Shown here one piece after another: positions 60,401 through 64,000 of a stretch of 64,000 nt of DNA. The translations under genes were made by a program, and so were the position numbers. Each line of letters begins with the position of its first letter. Position 1 is the stretch's first letter. The stretch lies in contig JASFXZ010000040.1 in NCBI GenBank assembly GCA_032209605.1, positions 248,001-312,000 of the forward strand, read 5' to 3'. The notes beneath the pieces were generated by a model. That model was not told where the DNA came from and did not search any database. It saw nothing but the letters and a program-made list of their open reading frames with translations. Source of the stretch: Mactromeris polynyma (Eukaryota > Mollusca > Bivalvia > Venerida > Mactridae).

Positions 60401-61714
60401 CAAGAATTAGATCTAAGCATAATATGAAAAAGATATTTAAATGCTATCATAAATGTTGATTGTGTCGGTCAATTCGGGCAATTTCAGCAGATGTACATGA
60501 CAGACGAGGTGGTCTAAATTAAGCAATGAACTATTCATCGGACGAACCCTTTATTGAAACAATAGATGCCGGGTATAATTGCATTTCTAGTGTGTATTAT
60601 TTTGTATTGCTAGATTAGTTTGCATAATGGAGTATAACGTATCACATTTTTTAGTGTTTTTTTTCGAATCCCTTATAATTTTTAACGTCATATTCAATAA
60701 GAAACCTACATGTACATGAGCCACCTAATAAATAATATTTTAAGTGTAGCCTACCATGTGACATGATCATGTGACAATACTGGGTATATTATAGCAATAA
60801 TTATTGATATTAGTTTCCCCACACTGTTTATGTTGAATCGTACGCAAAACATTAATACGAGTATAAACTTTCAACCGCATATTTTCGGTACATTTATTCT
60901 CAAATATGTTTAGTTACACGAACATACGCATTGTAATACTACAATATGTACTTTACCACCCTTGGCAGAATTATTGTACAGGACACTTATCACATAGTTT
61001 TCGCGATAAAAAAAATACTACATAATTTTCACTCATTTCGGTGAAAAAATTAATCGAACTCTTTTGGAGATCATCCCTATATTATTACAAATATGTTTTC
61101 AATATATTGTCATCATGTTTCCATAGTTAAGTTCTTATTGCCAAAATTAATATTCATTATAACACAGAAAACGTGAATAATCCATACAGTAGTTGCTCGG
61201 AACTTGTTTGAAAGTATACCAGCGAGCTAGCACTTTTTGCCTGTATACTTAGAATGACACTCGTTTTAGTTTAAGATTCGGATATTGATATAGGTGAATA
61301 TACATTGTTGAATTGTCGTGTTTAAAATGATTTCAATTTACAATATTTGTTATAGTAATTGTAATTGAAAGCACAATTATCAAACAAGCCCAGACCTACA
61401 TAGTTCACTGACTGCAACCATGATAAAGAATTAAGAATGTCTCTTAATACTAATGTTAAACTGTTAGGAAAAAGGAATCACTGTATTAATGAATTATAAA
61501 ATACAAATATGGACTTACATTCATTCCGGCTCCTCTGTTTTGTGGATTATCCCAATGCATTATCCTGCGGACGCGTTTAGTCTCTTCATGACGTAGAGGT
61601 GCGGCCGGGGGTTCATCGAAATGGAATCGAAATGCCTCACGGACAGGGTATTGAAACTGCTTGCTTTGCCACATTTTGGAAATGCGAAAGTTTTATTTGT
61701 TCCTCAGTGTTTAT
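366..61714 (-). CDS. C1orf87-like: C1orf87-like EF-hand protein, spliced gene (whole span)
   Basis: Spliced minus-strand gene with 18 recovered exons (one tentative), all joined in phase, giving about 796 codons without an internal stop. The start is ATG 61674; no stop was found before the left edge, so the 3' end lies outside the window. Similarity recalled to human C1orf87 (carcinoma-related EF-hand protein, about 550 residues): the N-terminal motif MKIVGGKHEYF, the VNYEK motif of module 1, and the K-W-E/Q-x-F helix of module 2, all in the same order. The EF loops are degenerate (DKNLEGYCTLEV, DREVRGTLSASQ: loop positions 1 and 6 kept, position 12 not acidic), so calcium binding is doubtful. 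A basic/acidic Tyr-Arg-Asp-rich tail follows. The biochemical role is unknown; vertebrate relatives are also poorly characterised. The third EF-hand region of the human protein would lie further left. Confidence is high that a real gene is here and moderate for the family name. Confidence 0.82.
423..1272. other. Intron between exons 17 and 18
   Basis: AT-rich intron with scattered stops in all frames. No further exon, repeat or regulatory feature was seen. Confidence 0.55.
1273..1371 (-). CDS. C1orf87-like: Exon 17
   Basis: The acceptor is TTTTGACTGTATAG|G and the donor GATAG|GTAAAT. It has 32 codons, starting SYVPSWQQDTQYKSTSPPPP and ending RRINERDTFKDD, flanked by split Arg codons. The phase fits exon 16 (AG|G) and exon 18. 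A proline run and basic residues continue the disordered tail. A second in-frame acceptor (CCAAG|T) inside the exon is weaker. Confidence 0.72.
1372..3508. other. Intron between exons 16 and 17
   Basis: A 2.1-kb AT-rich intron. It holds the 22-bp tandem repeat and a small GC-rich hairpin (GACGGC...GCCGTC, 2791-2811). No additional exon was found, though a small symmetric exon could be missed. Confidence 0.55.
2855..2942. repeat. 22-bp tandem repeat, 4 copies
   Basis: Four head-to-tail copies of TATTGGTCTTGTCAGATGAC plus GG. Copies 2 and 3 carry one and two substitutions. Confidence 0.93.
3509..3868 (-). CDS. C1orf87-like: Exon 16: Tyr/Asp/Arg-rich low-complexity exon
   Basis: A 360-bp exon: acceptor AACAACTTTTAG|G, donor CCCAG|GTACAA. 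It has 119 codons, starting KTFPSNRRKRESDASSPRGY, with many Y-D-R and D-R-Y motifs (for example GYNDYDKYENRKHDTDRYNE). Strongly charged; expected to be disordered and possibly to form RD/RY-type low-complexity interactions (inference). The open frame continues beyond the donor into a hydrophobic 14-residue stretch before a stop, which looks like intron. The opposite strand is also open here as a shadow frame. Confidence 0.85.
3869..5153. other. Intron between exons 15 and 16
   Basis: AT-rich intron. No exon, repeat family or regulatory element was recognised. Confidence 0.5.
5154..5228 (-). CDS. C1orf87-like: Exon 15: Pro/Asn-rich linker
   Basis: The acceptor is GTGCTGCTTATAG|G and the donor GATAG|GTAAAC. 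It encodes VQSPVKQPTPSNDRNNIPNA and four more residues, entered through CG|G (Arg) and left through AG|G (Arg). Its length of 75 keeps the frame if skipped. The composition suggests a disordered spacer. Confidence 0.76.
5229..5933. other. Intron between exons 14 and 15
   Basis: A short open frame on the plus strand has no splice or composition support. Nothing else was seen. Confidence 0.5.
5934..6001 (-). CDS. C1orf87-like: Exon 14: start of Arg-rich C-terminal region
   Basis: The acceptor is GTTTTACTTGTAG and the donor GATCG|GTAAGT. It has 22 codons plus CG: RRGTSPRRDYGSPRRGDNRP and two Asp. The S-P-R-R repeat style is shared with exon 16. It enters in phase 0, matching either end of exon 13. 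Probably disordered and a phosphorylation-prone SP/RS segment (inference). Confidence 0.78.
6002..7494. other. Intron between exons 13 and 14
   Basis: AT-rich intron. The part next to exon 13 (7495-7575) may be coding in a longer splice form; the rest holds nothing recognisable. Confidence 0.5.
7576..7639 (-). CDS. C1orf87-like: Exon 13: end of EF-hand module 2 (short form)
   Basis: The acceptor is TTATCTAATTTCAG|G; the strong donor is CCA|GTAAGT, phase 0 out. It encodes WEKFQKFLERLRPTNTGLP plus two residues and completes the terminal helix of module 2. The same frame stays open past this donor to another phase-0 donor candidate, GAG|GTCCGT, with exon end at 7495. The longer form would add 27 residues starting VSKRPLEYAKHYPEP. 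Confidence 0.8.
8040..8140 (-). CDS. C1orf87-like: Exon 12: EF-hand module 2, second helix-loop
   Basis: The acceptor is TTTGTATTTTTCAG and the donor TATAA|GTACGA. It has 33 codons plus AA, starting IKDISYDLKLPLSDSLMNK and ending HCESGNRDGQY. The spliced codon AA|G restores Lys and joins to WEKFQKFLERL of exon 13, matching the recalled human IKWQNFVEWL. If the donor is ignored the frame stays open to a TAA at about 7958, giving an alternative short C-terminus (see findings). Confidence 0.84.
8551..8734 (-). repeat. Dispersed repeat family R1, copy 1
   Basis: Reverse-complement copy of the element at 34134-34330. Shared features are a TCCTAGTT start, a GGCCAGGCCATTC-like block, a core like GGAGGTCTGTGTGGGGAGGC, then ATGTATGTGGCGTTCCCTGT and a CTCTCT(A/T)TTTTA end. 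No transposase or tRNA-like head was seen. It is probably a non-autonomous element sitting in the intron between exons 11 and 12. Confidence 0.75.
8801..8963 (-). CDS. C1orf87-like: Exon 11: first half of EF-hand module 2
   Basis: The acceptor is TTCTTATATAG|A and the donor CAG|GTAAGT, phase 0 out, with 54 codons. It contains DRELAKTLRTVDQELSKNS, then FNSSQWEKAFQRMDREVRG and TLSASQ. This fits the recalled human order of a helix (ILKMALRTTNG), then FRKEDRSFSGCLPL. The loop DREVRGTLSASQ keeps Asp at position 1 and Gly at 6 but lacks the acidic position 12, so it is a degenerate EF hand. Confidence 0.88.
9268..9395 (+). repeat. Dispersed repeat family R2, copy 1
   Basis: Shares TTTATTTTACATCAATTGTG, a TTACAACTT block, CCAACCAGTACTCGCGC and GGGATTGT with the copies near 29.85 kb and 55.6 kb. 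Class unknown. Confidence 0.6.
9476..9580. repeat. 40-bp tandem repeat, about 2.6 copies
   Basis: Unit starts AGACTGTCAAGTAAATATTG and ends GGTAC. Copies begin at 9476, 9516 and 9556; the last is partial. Confidence 0.85.
9635..9679 (-). CDS. C1orf87-like: Exon 10: 45-bp linker exon
   Basis: The acceptor ATCTTTTTTCTCAG|A and the donor TC|GTAAGT are both strong. It encodes SDDKHQKYYQQNED after a split Arg codon; the exit codon TC|A is Ser. A symmetric small exon, polar and Gln/Asp-rich, joining the SR-like linker to EF-hand module 2. Confidence 0.78.
9680..11825. other. Intron between exons 9 and 10
   Basis: A 2.1-kb AT-rich intron. No repeat family or exon was recognised. Confidence 0.5.
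11826..11876 (-). CDS. C1orf87-like: Exon 9: 51-bp linker exon
   Basis: The acceptor is CTTCTTACAG|A and the donor AAGAG|GTTAGG. It encodes QRGISPTRIEEPEIKK flanked by split Arg codons (AG|A on entry, AG| on exit). A symmetric, skippable exon with no domain. The exact phase match to exons 8 and 10 is the main support. Confidence 0.68.
11877..14219. other. Intron between exons 8 and 9
   Basis: A 2.3-kb AT-rich intron. The only structured element seen is a mariner-type MITE remnant at 12764-12937. Confidence 0.5.
12764..12937. mobile_element. Mariner-type MITE remnant
   Basis: Starts CAGTAAAACCTCAATGATAA next to TA and ends with GTGGTCTTTAAGTGTGGTTT-like sequence, an imperfect inverted copy of the start. 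It contains direct repeats of GGTCTTAATATTCAGGT. No coding capacity. The CAGTRAAACCTC terminus is typical of Tc1/mariner-derived short elements. Confidence 0.6.
14220..14375 (-). CDS. C1orf87-like: Exon 8: Arg/Ser-rich linker
   Basis: The acceptor is GACGTATTGTAG|A (completing TT|A, Leu), the donor CTTAAG|GTTTGT. It has 51 full codons and a two-base overhang, and starts PRPRDHNSREKNRQRLFSEK. Highly basic with repeated D-S-R-E-R type motifs; probably disordered. Its length of 156 is divisible by three, so it can be skipped without a frameshift. The donor is weaker than its neighbours'. Confidence 0.75.
14582..14712 (-). CDS. C1orf87-like: Exon 7: second half of EF-hand module 1
   Basis: The acceptor is TTATTTTTTCAG and the donor CAGTT|GTACGT. 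It has 43 codons plus two bases, beginning AHLSETLRPMAAQFVDP and containing PGYVNYEKSLSFIGSAL. The VNYEK-x-L-x-F core corresponds to the recalled human MVNYEKLLWFLNSA and is the strongest single match in the gene. It ends module 1 and leads to a basic, SR-like linker. Confidence 0.88.
15092..15589 (-). CDS. C1orf87-like: Exon 6: linker and first half of EF-hand module 1
   Basis: The largest coding exon: 166 codons, phase 0/0, acceptor TATATTGCAG, donor CATAAG|GTAGGG. About 110 polar residues (Arg, Asn, Glu, His; a GREHEHEFEYYN stretch) form a linker. From LSREQEMDLCKLICNELRDF an amphipathic helix leads into the degenerate EF loop WDKNLEGYCTLEV. This matches the recalled human segment in which an LVRRELK-type helix precedes a DPISSGFL loop. 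Loop positions 1, 3, 5 and 6 (D, N, E, G) are calcium-compatible, but position 12 is Val in place of Glu, so metal binding is uncertain. Confidence 0.9.
16555..16783 (-). mobile_element. tRNA-derived SINE, family A (bivalve type), copy 1
   Basis: Read on the minus strand, the head carries an A-box-like TGATCAAGTGGTTAA and a B box GGTTCGAATTC, followed by GCTCACGGAAGGTCGATGG and CTACCCAGGTGTC. I recognise this head and central part as a common bivalve SINE (possibly the RUDI/Meta-SINE group, from memory). The tRNA part cannot be a functional tRNA, since the acceptor stem does not pair. Confidence 0.75.
17068..17407. mobile_element. Mariner-type MITE with TA target duplication
   Basis: Terminal inverted repeats CAGTAGAACTTCGA (left) and TCGAAGTTTTACTG (right) are flanked by TA on both sides. 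At 340 bp with no transposase frame, it is a non-autonomous Tc1/mariner-like element. An open frame of 115 codons crossing it has no coding support. Confidence 0.82.
17763..17828 (-). CDS. C1orf87-like: Exon 5: 22-codon linker exon
   Basis: The acceptor is CTCGTATTGATAG and the donor CAG|GTACAT, phase 0/0. It encodes EYHPLDHEGFNFQKYYDELG plus two residues. Tyr/Asp/Glu-rich; no domain recognised. Phase agrees with exon 3 or 4 on one side and exon 6 on the other. Confidence 0.78.
17960..18139 (-). mobile_element. tRNA-derived SINE, family B
   Basis: On the minus strand GGCCGAGTGATTAAGGCATC (A box; Leu/Ser-tRNA-like) is followed by GGTTTGAATTCC (B box), then an unrelated tail of about 100 bp or more. 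The left boundary is uncertain. Distinct from family A. Confidence 0.65.
18675..18907. mobile_element. Probable non-autonomous DNA element
   Basis: A block of unusual composition with many GGGGAAAA-like runs, bounded by CAGTATCCCAACC on the left and CCCCAATACTAG on the right, which are imperfect inverted matches. No coding capacity. Class not assigned. Confidence 0.4.
20769..21000. mobile_element. MITE with long inverted repeats containing TGACGTCA
   Basis: The left arm begins TATGAGTGCTGCTATGGGAT and the right arm reads the same outward (TATGAGTGCCGCTGTACGAT). Both then contain ACCTCTTCT and AAGTGACGTCATTTC, with arms of about 80 bp. No open frame. A partial second copy lies at 40290-40402. 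Confidence 0.8.
21172..21621. repeat. Segmental duplication, copy 1
   Basis: Matches 23755-24425 in the same orientation, with blocks such as GTTGGTACTTGGAGTATAAT, ATAATCTGATGAAGAGCTTG and CAACGTCAAATATTTCTTTG nearly unchanged. Clearly diverged by substitutions and small indels. Confidence 0.88.
22139..22177 (-). CDS. C1orf87-like: Exon 4 (tentative): acidic microexon
   Basis: A candidate 39-bp, phase 0/0 microexon encoding NYFGDDSTSIDDD. The acceptor is GACTCCCAAACAG and the donor GAT|GTATGA; both are only moderate. It fits the frame between exons 3 and 5, and its acidic composition suits a linker, but leaving it out also keeps the frame. A chance open stretch is the alternative. Confidence 0.4.
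22871..22988 (-). CDS. C1orf87-like: Exon 3
   Basis: The acceptor is ATTATTTTTCAG|C, the donor CAG|GTAAAG. The leading C completes TT|C (Phe) with exon 2, then 39 codons starting NQNGGSRIQILRPIADKP and ending GGYYHKDVQ, phase 0 out. The segment is Asn/Gly/Pro-rich and probably a linker. No recognised domain. Confidence 0.85.
22989..23754. other. Intron between exons 2 and 3, repeat-free part
   Basis: AT-rich. A patch at 23280-23345 has several TCGCGA/TTCGCG motifs typical of decayed inverted-repeat elements, but no second copy was found. The rest of the intron is the segmental duplication copy. Confidence 0.4.
23755..24425. repeat. Segmental duplication, copy 2
   Basis: Direct copy of 21172-21621, but with about 240 extra bases near 23938-24175, apparently an insertion in this copy or a deletion in the other. 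It ends within about 15 bases of the exon 2 donor. Confidence 0.88.
24442..24584 (-). CDS. C1orf87-like: Exon 2: conserved N-terminal motif
   Basis: The acceptor is TTTTTATTTCAG, the donor TT|GTGAGT. It adds 47 codons plus two bases and begins SERTEQDYQM. It contains MKIVGGKHEYFMGQRP, which lines up with the remembered VKIIGSKHFQYLVEKP segment near the human C1orf87 N-terminus; this is one of the best family markers in the gene. The frame is open across the exon and closes outside it. A duplicated 0.45-kb block ends directly at its downstream splice site (see repeats). Confidence 0.87.
25452..25525 (-). repeat. Dispersed repeat family R1, fragment
   Basis: Reverse-complement fragment: CAGGGAACGCCACATACACA, then ACAATACCTCCCCACGCAGA. 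Corresponds to the 3' half of family R1. Confidence 0.72.
27193..27371. mobile_element. Mariner-type element remnant
   Basis: The right end, read inward, is TACACTGGAACCCCTTTAAA, a mariner-like terminus. The interior repeats TTGTCCGG and AAAGGGGTGATTTATA motifs, the latter in two copies about 80 bp apart. No coding frame. Confidence 0.5.
29846..29925 (+). repeat. Dispersed repeat family R2, fragment
   Basis: TTTATTTATTTTACATCGAC, TTACAACTTACACTAATCA and TCTCGATGAC match copy 1 at 9268. Confidence 0.55.
30200..31285. repeat. 32-bp minisatellite, about 34 copies
   Basis: Unit CTACTATTTATACAAACCTA plus CAACCCAGTTAG. Two variants alternate in blocks: TTTATACAAACCTA and TTCATACAAACATA. Left-edge copies are the most diverged and central copies are nearly identical, as expected for unequal exchange. 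Confidence 0.96.
31286..35100. other. Giant intron 1, between minisatellite and ACAT array
   Basis: AT-rich. The only recognised element is a full copy of repeat R1 at 34134-34330. A plus-strand stretch at 32724-32897 has a strong acceptor-like tract and a 53-codon frame but no recognisable product. Confidence 0.45.
34134..34330 (+). repeat. Dispersed repeat family R1, copy 2
   Basis: The longest copy besides 8551-8734, in opposite orientation to it. It runs from TCCTAGTTAATCCTTGTGG through GGAGGTCTGTGTGGGGAGGC to GCGTTCCCTTTAGCAACTTA and CTCTCTTTTA. Three short overlapping open frames here are by-products. Confidence 0.78.
35111..36424. repeat. Perfect (ACAT)n microsatellite, about 1.3 kb
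   Basis: About 328 uninterrupted units of ACAT with no interruption seen. A period of 4 with no stop in any register leaves several frames open on both strands (Tyr-Ile-His-Thr and Met-Tyr-Val-Cys repeats), which are not genes. Confidence 0.98.
36557..36659. repeat. 103-bp near-perfect palindrome
   Basis: Outer arms AGGCTAAACGCAGTCTGGTT and the 14 bases after them are exact inverted copies. Pairing continues with two small bulges to an inner GATAC...GTATC and a six-base loop. No target-site duplication is obvious. Confidence 0.92.
40290..40402. mobile_element. Partial copy of the 20.8-kb MITE
   Basis: Its reverse complement reads GCGCTGCTATGGGTCTTACA, CTTTTCTGTAAGTGACCTTA and TTTCAAGAAAACGCAACATA, following the left half of the 20769-21000 element. 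The TGACGTCA site is altered to TGACCTTA and the right arm is missing. Confidence 0.75.
40791..40920 (+). mobile_element. tRNA-derived SINE, family A, copy 2
   Basis: GGAGCCTCTGTGATCGAATG, GGTCGCTGACTTTAAATCAC, TTGCCCCTTATCGTTGCCGG and CAACCCAGGTG follow the same order as the minus-strand copy at 16555-16783. Diverged and shortened; both polymerase III boxes are partly decayed. Confidence 0.72.
42114..42262. mobile_element. Mariner-type element remnant
   Basis: Left end CAGTCGGACCTCGTTCATTA next to TA, then GGGTCCGAAAATTTATTTCG. The right end is not clear. Non-coding. Confidence 0.5.
43105..43281. mobile_element. Mariner-type MITE remnant
   Basis: GAACTGGTCTTAGTTGTGTG, GGTCTTATTTTCGAGGTGGT and an end AGATTTCATGCACTGTA resemble the CAGTAAAACCTC family at 12764. 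The left terminus is decayed. Confidence 0.5.
44441..44495 (+). repeat. Dispersed repeat family R1, 3' fragment
   Basis: GCATTGTCTCATGTATGTGA, then CGTTCCCTGTAGCAACTTAT and TTTCTCTCTTTTA match the end of the 34134-34330 copy. Preceded by GGTTACCAACCAGC. Confidence 0.68.
45798..46012. mobile_element. Inverted-repeat element with TCGTGCGCACGA palindromes
   Basis: The 215-bp element has matching ends GGTGGCACAGAGGTGACATG (left) and its inverse (right). The arms continue through TGTATGTTTTTATTTATC. The interior holds seven copies of the self-complementary 12-mer TCGTGCGCACGA, separated by short ACTAAGT/ATACTA spacers. An eighth palindrome and a second partial arm (46013-46058) sit directly outside the right end. 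A MITE-type element is the best call. Confidence 0.85.
46060..53190. other. Giant intron 1, distal-middle part
   Basis: AT-rich with no supported exon. A GGACGGACGGACAGTTTATTG stretch near 49270 and a GGGATATCCCGGTGGCGAGG stretch near 51499 look like ends of dispersed elements, but neither recurs in the window. Confidence 0.45.
53195..54955. repeat. G-rich 19-bp minisatellite with 95-bp higher-order repeat
   Basis: Unit like GTGGCGCAGGAGGCTATGC (19 bp), about 90 copies. From 54288 a five-unit, 95-bp block starting GACGCAGGAGGCTATGTGTT recurs at 54383, 54478 and 54573. The plus strand is G-rich and C-poor. Because 19 is not a multiple of 3, each frame reads a 19-residue repeat, so long open frames arise without being genes. 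Confidence 0.95.
55615..55725 (+). repeat. Dispersed repeat family R2, copy 3
   Basis: TTTACTTCACATCTATTGTG, AACCAATCAGTACTCGCGC and CAGGGATTGTCATGTTGACG parallel copy 1 at 9268-9395. Confidence 0.6.
56055..56140 (+). repeat. Dispersed repeat family R1, fragment
   Basis: GTTGTTTTCCCCGGAGTCTG, then TGTGGGGGAGGCATTGTCTC, followed by a diverged CTGTCACTGTAACAGC end. Corresponds to the R1 core. Confidence 0.68.
59217..59530. repeat. 18-bp minisatellite, about 17 copies
   Basis: Unit GGTATGTCGCCTTAAACC with scattered changes; degenerate copies continue on the right to about 59640. Because the period is a multiple of 3, the minus strand shows a 134-codon frame of a six-residue repeat (TGLRRH); no splice or start context supports it as a gene. 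Confidence 0.95.
59545..61518. other. Giant intron 1, end next to exon 1
   Basis: AT-rich. After the decayed minisatellite edge nothing recognisable was seen. Confidence 0.45.
61519..61714 (-). CDS. C1orf87-like: Exon 1: 5' UTR end plus first 52 codons
   Basis: The coding part is 61519-61674 and starts at ATG 61674 (context CAAAATGTGG). It begins MWQSKQFQYPVREAF and ends GAGMN, then the strong donor AAT|GTAAGT (phase 0). Upstream, ATTTTCAG at 61715-61722 is a plausible acceptor, which would make 61675-61714 5' UTR. The residues are charged and proline-rich, with no signal peptide or membrane segment. It joins exon 2 across an intron of about 37 kb. Phase and donor quality support it; an earlier start in another exon is possible. 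Confidence 0.72.
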
Positions 61715-61722
61715 CTGAAAAT

Positions 61723-63988
61723 ATAGCACATGCTACTGGATCAATGTGATTATCTGGCGTGCAGTATGACACTAGTAGGTGCTTCCCTAGTTAAAAGAAA
61801 CCATCAGGTGTCGGCACCTTAGCAGAAAAGTTTCTCGAATTAGGTTAGACACATTGGAACAACTTGAACATGTTTGCAATAAGAGGTAGTTTCATTAAAT
61901 AAATATGTAATATCAAGTTTAAATAAAATACTAGACCTGTGTGTTGGTGGGAACAAACATAGATAATAGCGTTACCTTCTTCCAGAACCTCTTGTTTATC
62001 AACGGAATGTAATCTTATCAAATTGCATTTTGATATAAATATCCAAAACAATAGGTTCTGATCAATTATAGAATAATGATTAAACTAACCTAGCAATTTA
62101 AAATTATTGGACCGTGTCATTTATAATAACAATTAAATAATAGTACCATTGTATAGTTCATACTTAATGATATGTTGCAATAATGGGTTTGGGTCGGTTG
62201 CCAATAGTTGTAAAAGGTTTTCTACGGTTTTTTACGCTAATACCAGTAACATAACATTATAAATTGTGCAACTATTAATAACAATATATATTTTAAATGA
62301 ATTCAGCACAACAGTTTGAAGCCGGACTGCTACATAGATGACTTCGTGTTTTGAAAAAAAAGATAACTGACAAAAAGTCTCATGTATTATTGTATTTCAT
62401 TGCAAAACCGAATAGTAGAGTGTTTGCATGTCATAGTATTATTTTCAGAATTTTGAAATCATGTATGCCTATCACTAAAGTATTGGTGTCAAAATGACTG
62501 AATTCATTTGAACAAAGAACGAAACACACCAATATGTAATTCCTACTTAGACAACCACACCTACCACTACTTTCATATAAATGTTACGTATAACCAGAAA
62601 TACGTTATTAGAAAACAAGAAATATCTTGAATGTTAAGATTTGTTGTGCAACATGCCGATATGTTACAATTGCTGGTCATTCTAGATTAAAAATGGATTT
62701 TGTTAAATTCACCGAAATTCAGTGGATTTTGGTAAGGTAACGTACGCTTTATCGAAAGGTTAATCAATCCGCGTAAAGGTTACAAACGTTGTTCGTTTGA
62801 AGCGAAATTGTCTTGGTGGTTAACGTAAGATTTCATTGGTTTACACAACACTGATATGCAAATAGCAAAACCATATTATAAGTACAGCTGCGCCGAAAAA
62901 ACAGGCTAGTATCATCCAGTTCTTTGATTGACCAACGTCTACAACATTACCAATATCAATGTGTATACCGTGATAAAACCCAATGTCTTAATTACTTCAG
63001 TCATTAGTATCTACTTTGTTCTTTTATACGTACTTGGCTATCAAGTTACTGAGTTAATATTATTGACAAAACGATCAAGTTATAATTAACTAAGAACACA
63101 TTTATGTATTCTATACTTGAAACGTCGATATTAAATCGTTAAGGTACAGGAGAGCTGGGCACTGATGTATTTGGTAAACAAAAATCTGATCGATGTATTA
63201 AGTGTATTGCGCAATCGATGTTCAGTACTGAGAACGACGCCCACTGACGCTGAACAGTATTTTATGCAATTAAAATTGAATACATCACGGGCTTACCGTG
63301 TAATTAAGCTTATAGCATAACAATTGTTCTGACGGTTATAGATTTCATCAAGTTGAGAGGTACATTTGTATCTGAGTCGAAGACAAATACGGTTTGCATA
63401 CATGTCTAAGTAATTGCATGGTCAAACAGAAGTTGGTGAATAATCGAACTGCTTAGAACAATCGATGCCAGAAACCATAAATTATTCAGTTTTGTACAAA
63501 AATAGTTAATTCTAAATGTAGAAATATTAAAATAGCAAAATTTCCACGAACTTTTAGATAGGACTTTGTACAATTCATATCTGTACGGACCGTTCTACAC
63601 AAGCTCATTTGTTATCGATCCCAAGTTGAAATGGCGGGCAACACCGCGCTTCATGGGATAATAAAGTTTTACGAACACAAATAAACATTTTGATCCTATA
63701 TTGTTGATTCACAACCTATACGAAGATTATACGCTTGAATTCAATTCAATATTGATGCGCAAAGATTTAATTTCAACCCAGACCAACATTTTTTCTTAAC
63801 GATTTCTCAACCGATAGCTAATATTCAATATTGTTGTAGTTTTAGATATATTTGGGATATTTTTTGTGAGGACATGATTTGATTGACAATTTCTTAGTTG
63901 CGAATATGAAGGGTTTATGCCTCGATGAAAAACTACGTTTAAATTTCCTCCGCACATTTAAAAAAAAAAAAAACAAGAAAATACATAC
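61723..63988. other. Region upstream of exon 1
   Basis: AT-rich, probably an intron within the 5' UTR, with an A-run at 63958-63973. No promoter motif, exon or repeat family was identified with confidence. Confidence 0.4.
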
Positions 63989-64000
63989 CGTCTCCCGTGG
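63989..64000 (-). other. Possible upstream exon edge
   Basis: On the minus strand GGGAGACG is followed by GTATGT, a good donor, exactly at the right edge. It could be the 5' UTR exon that splices to the acceptor at 61715, or an exon of another gene. Only 12 bases are visible, so the call is weak. Confidence 0.25.

Overview
This is a eukaryotic, AT-rich, intron-rich window with many repeats and no operon-like packing. A mollusc, most likely a bivalve, fits best. The clues are a tRNA-derived SINE whose head and tail I recognise from bivalve genomes, abundant short inverted-repeat (MITE-like) elements, several minisatellites and one very long tetranucleotide array. The species cannot be named from the sequence alone. 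Nearly all long open frames in the window are chance or repeat-driven.

One protein-coding gene can be supported. It lies on the minus strand and covers almost the whole window, from an ATG at 61674 down to at least 366, and it probably runs off the left edge. I assembled 18 coding exons by hand from acceptor/donor pairs with matching reading phase; one of them, a 39-bp microexon, is tentative. Together they encode about 796 codons. The N-terminal and central parts resemble the vertebrate gene C1orf87 (carcinoma-related EF-hand protein): an N-terminal MKIVGGKHEYF-type motif (exon 2), then two degenerate EF-hand-pair modules (end of exon 6 plus exon 7; exons 11-13). The C-terminal part (exons 14-18) is an Arg/Asp/Tyr/Ser/Pro-rich, probably disordered region built from exons whose lengths are multiples of three.

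Layout from left to right: 1-9700 C-terminal and EF-hand module 2 exons, with small tandem repeats; 9700-24600 central and N-terminal exons 9 to 2, with two SINEs, a mariner-type MITE, a CRE-bearing MITE and a 0.45-kb segmental duplication; 24600-61500 one roughly 37-kb intron between exons 1 and 2. That intron holds a 32-bp minisatellite (30.2-31.3 kb), a 1.3-kb perfect ACAT array (35.1-36.4 kb), a 103-bp near-perfect palindrome, an inverted-repeat element packed with TCGTGCGCACGA palindromes (45.8-46.0 kb), a G-rich 19-bp minisatellite with a 95-bp higher-order repeat (53.2-55.0 kb) and an 18-bp minisatellite (59.2-59.5 kb). Exon 1 is at 61.5-61.7 kb, and a possible further upstream exon reaches the right edge.

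No rRNA gene, functional tRNA gene, CRISPR array or intact transposase gene was seen. All exon boundaries are inferred from splice-site sequence and reading phase. The C1orf87 assignment rests on remembered similarity and not on a search.
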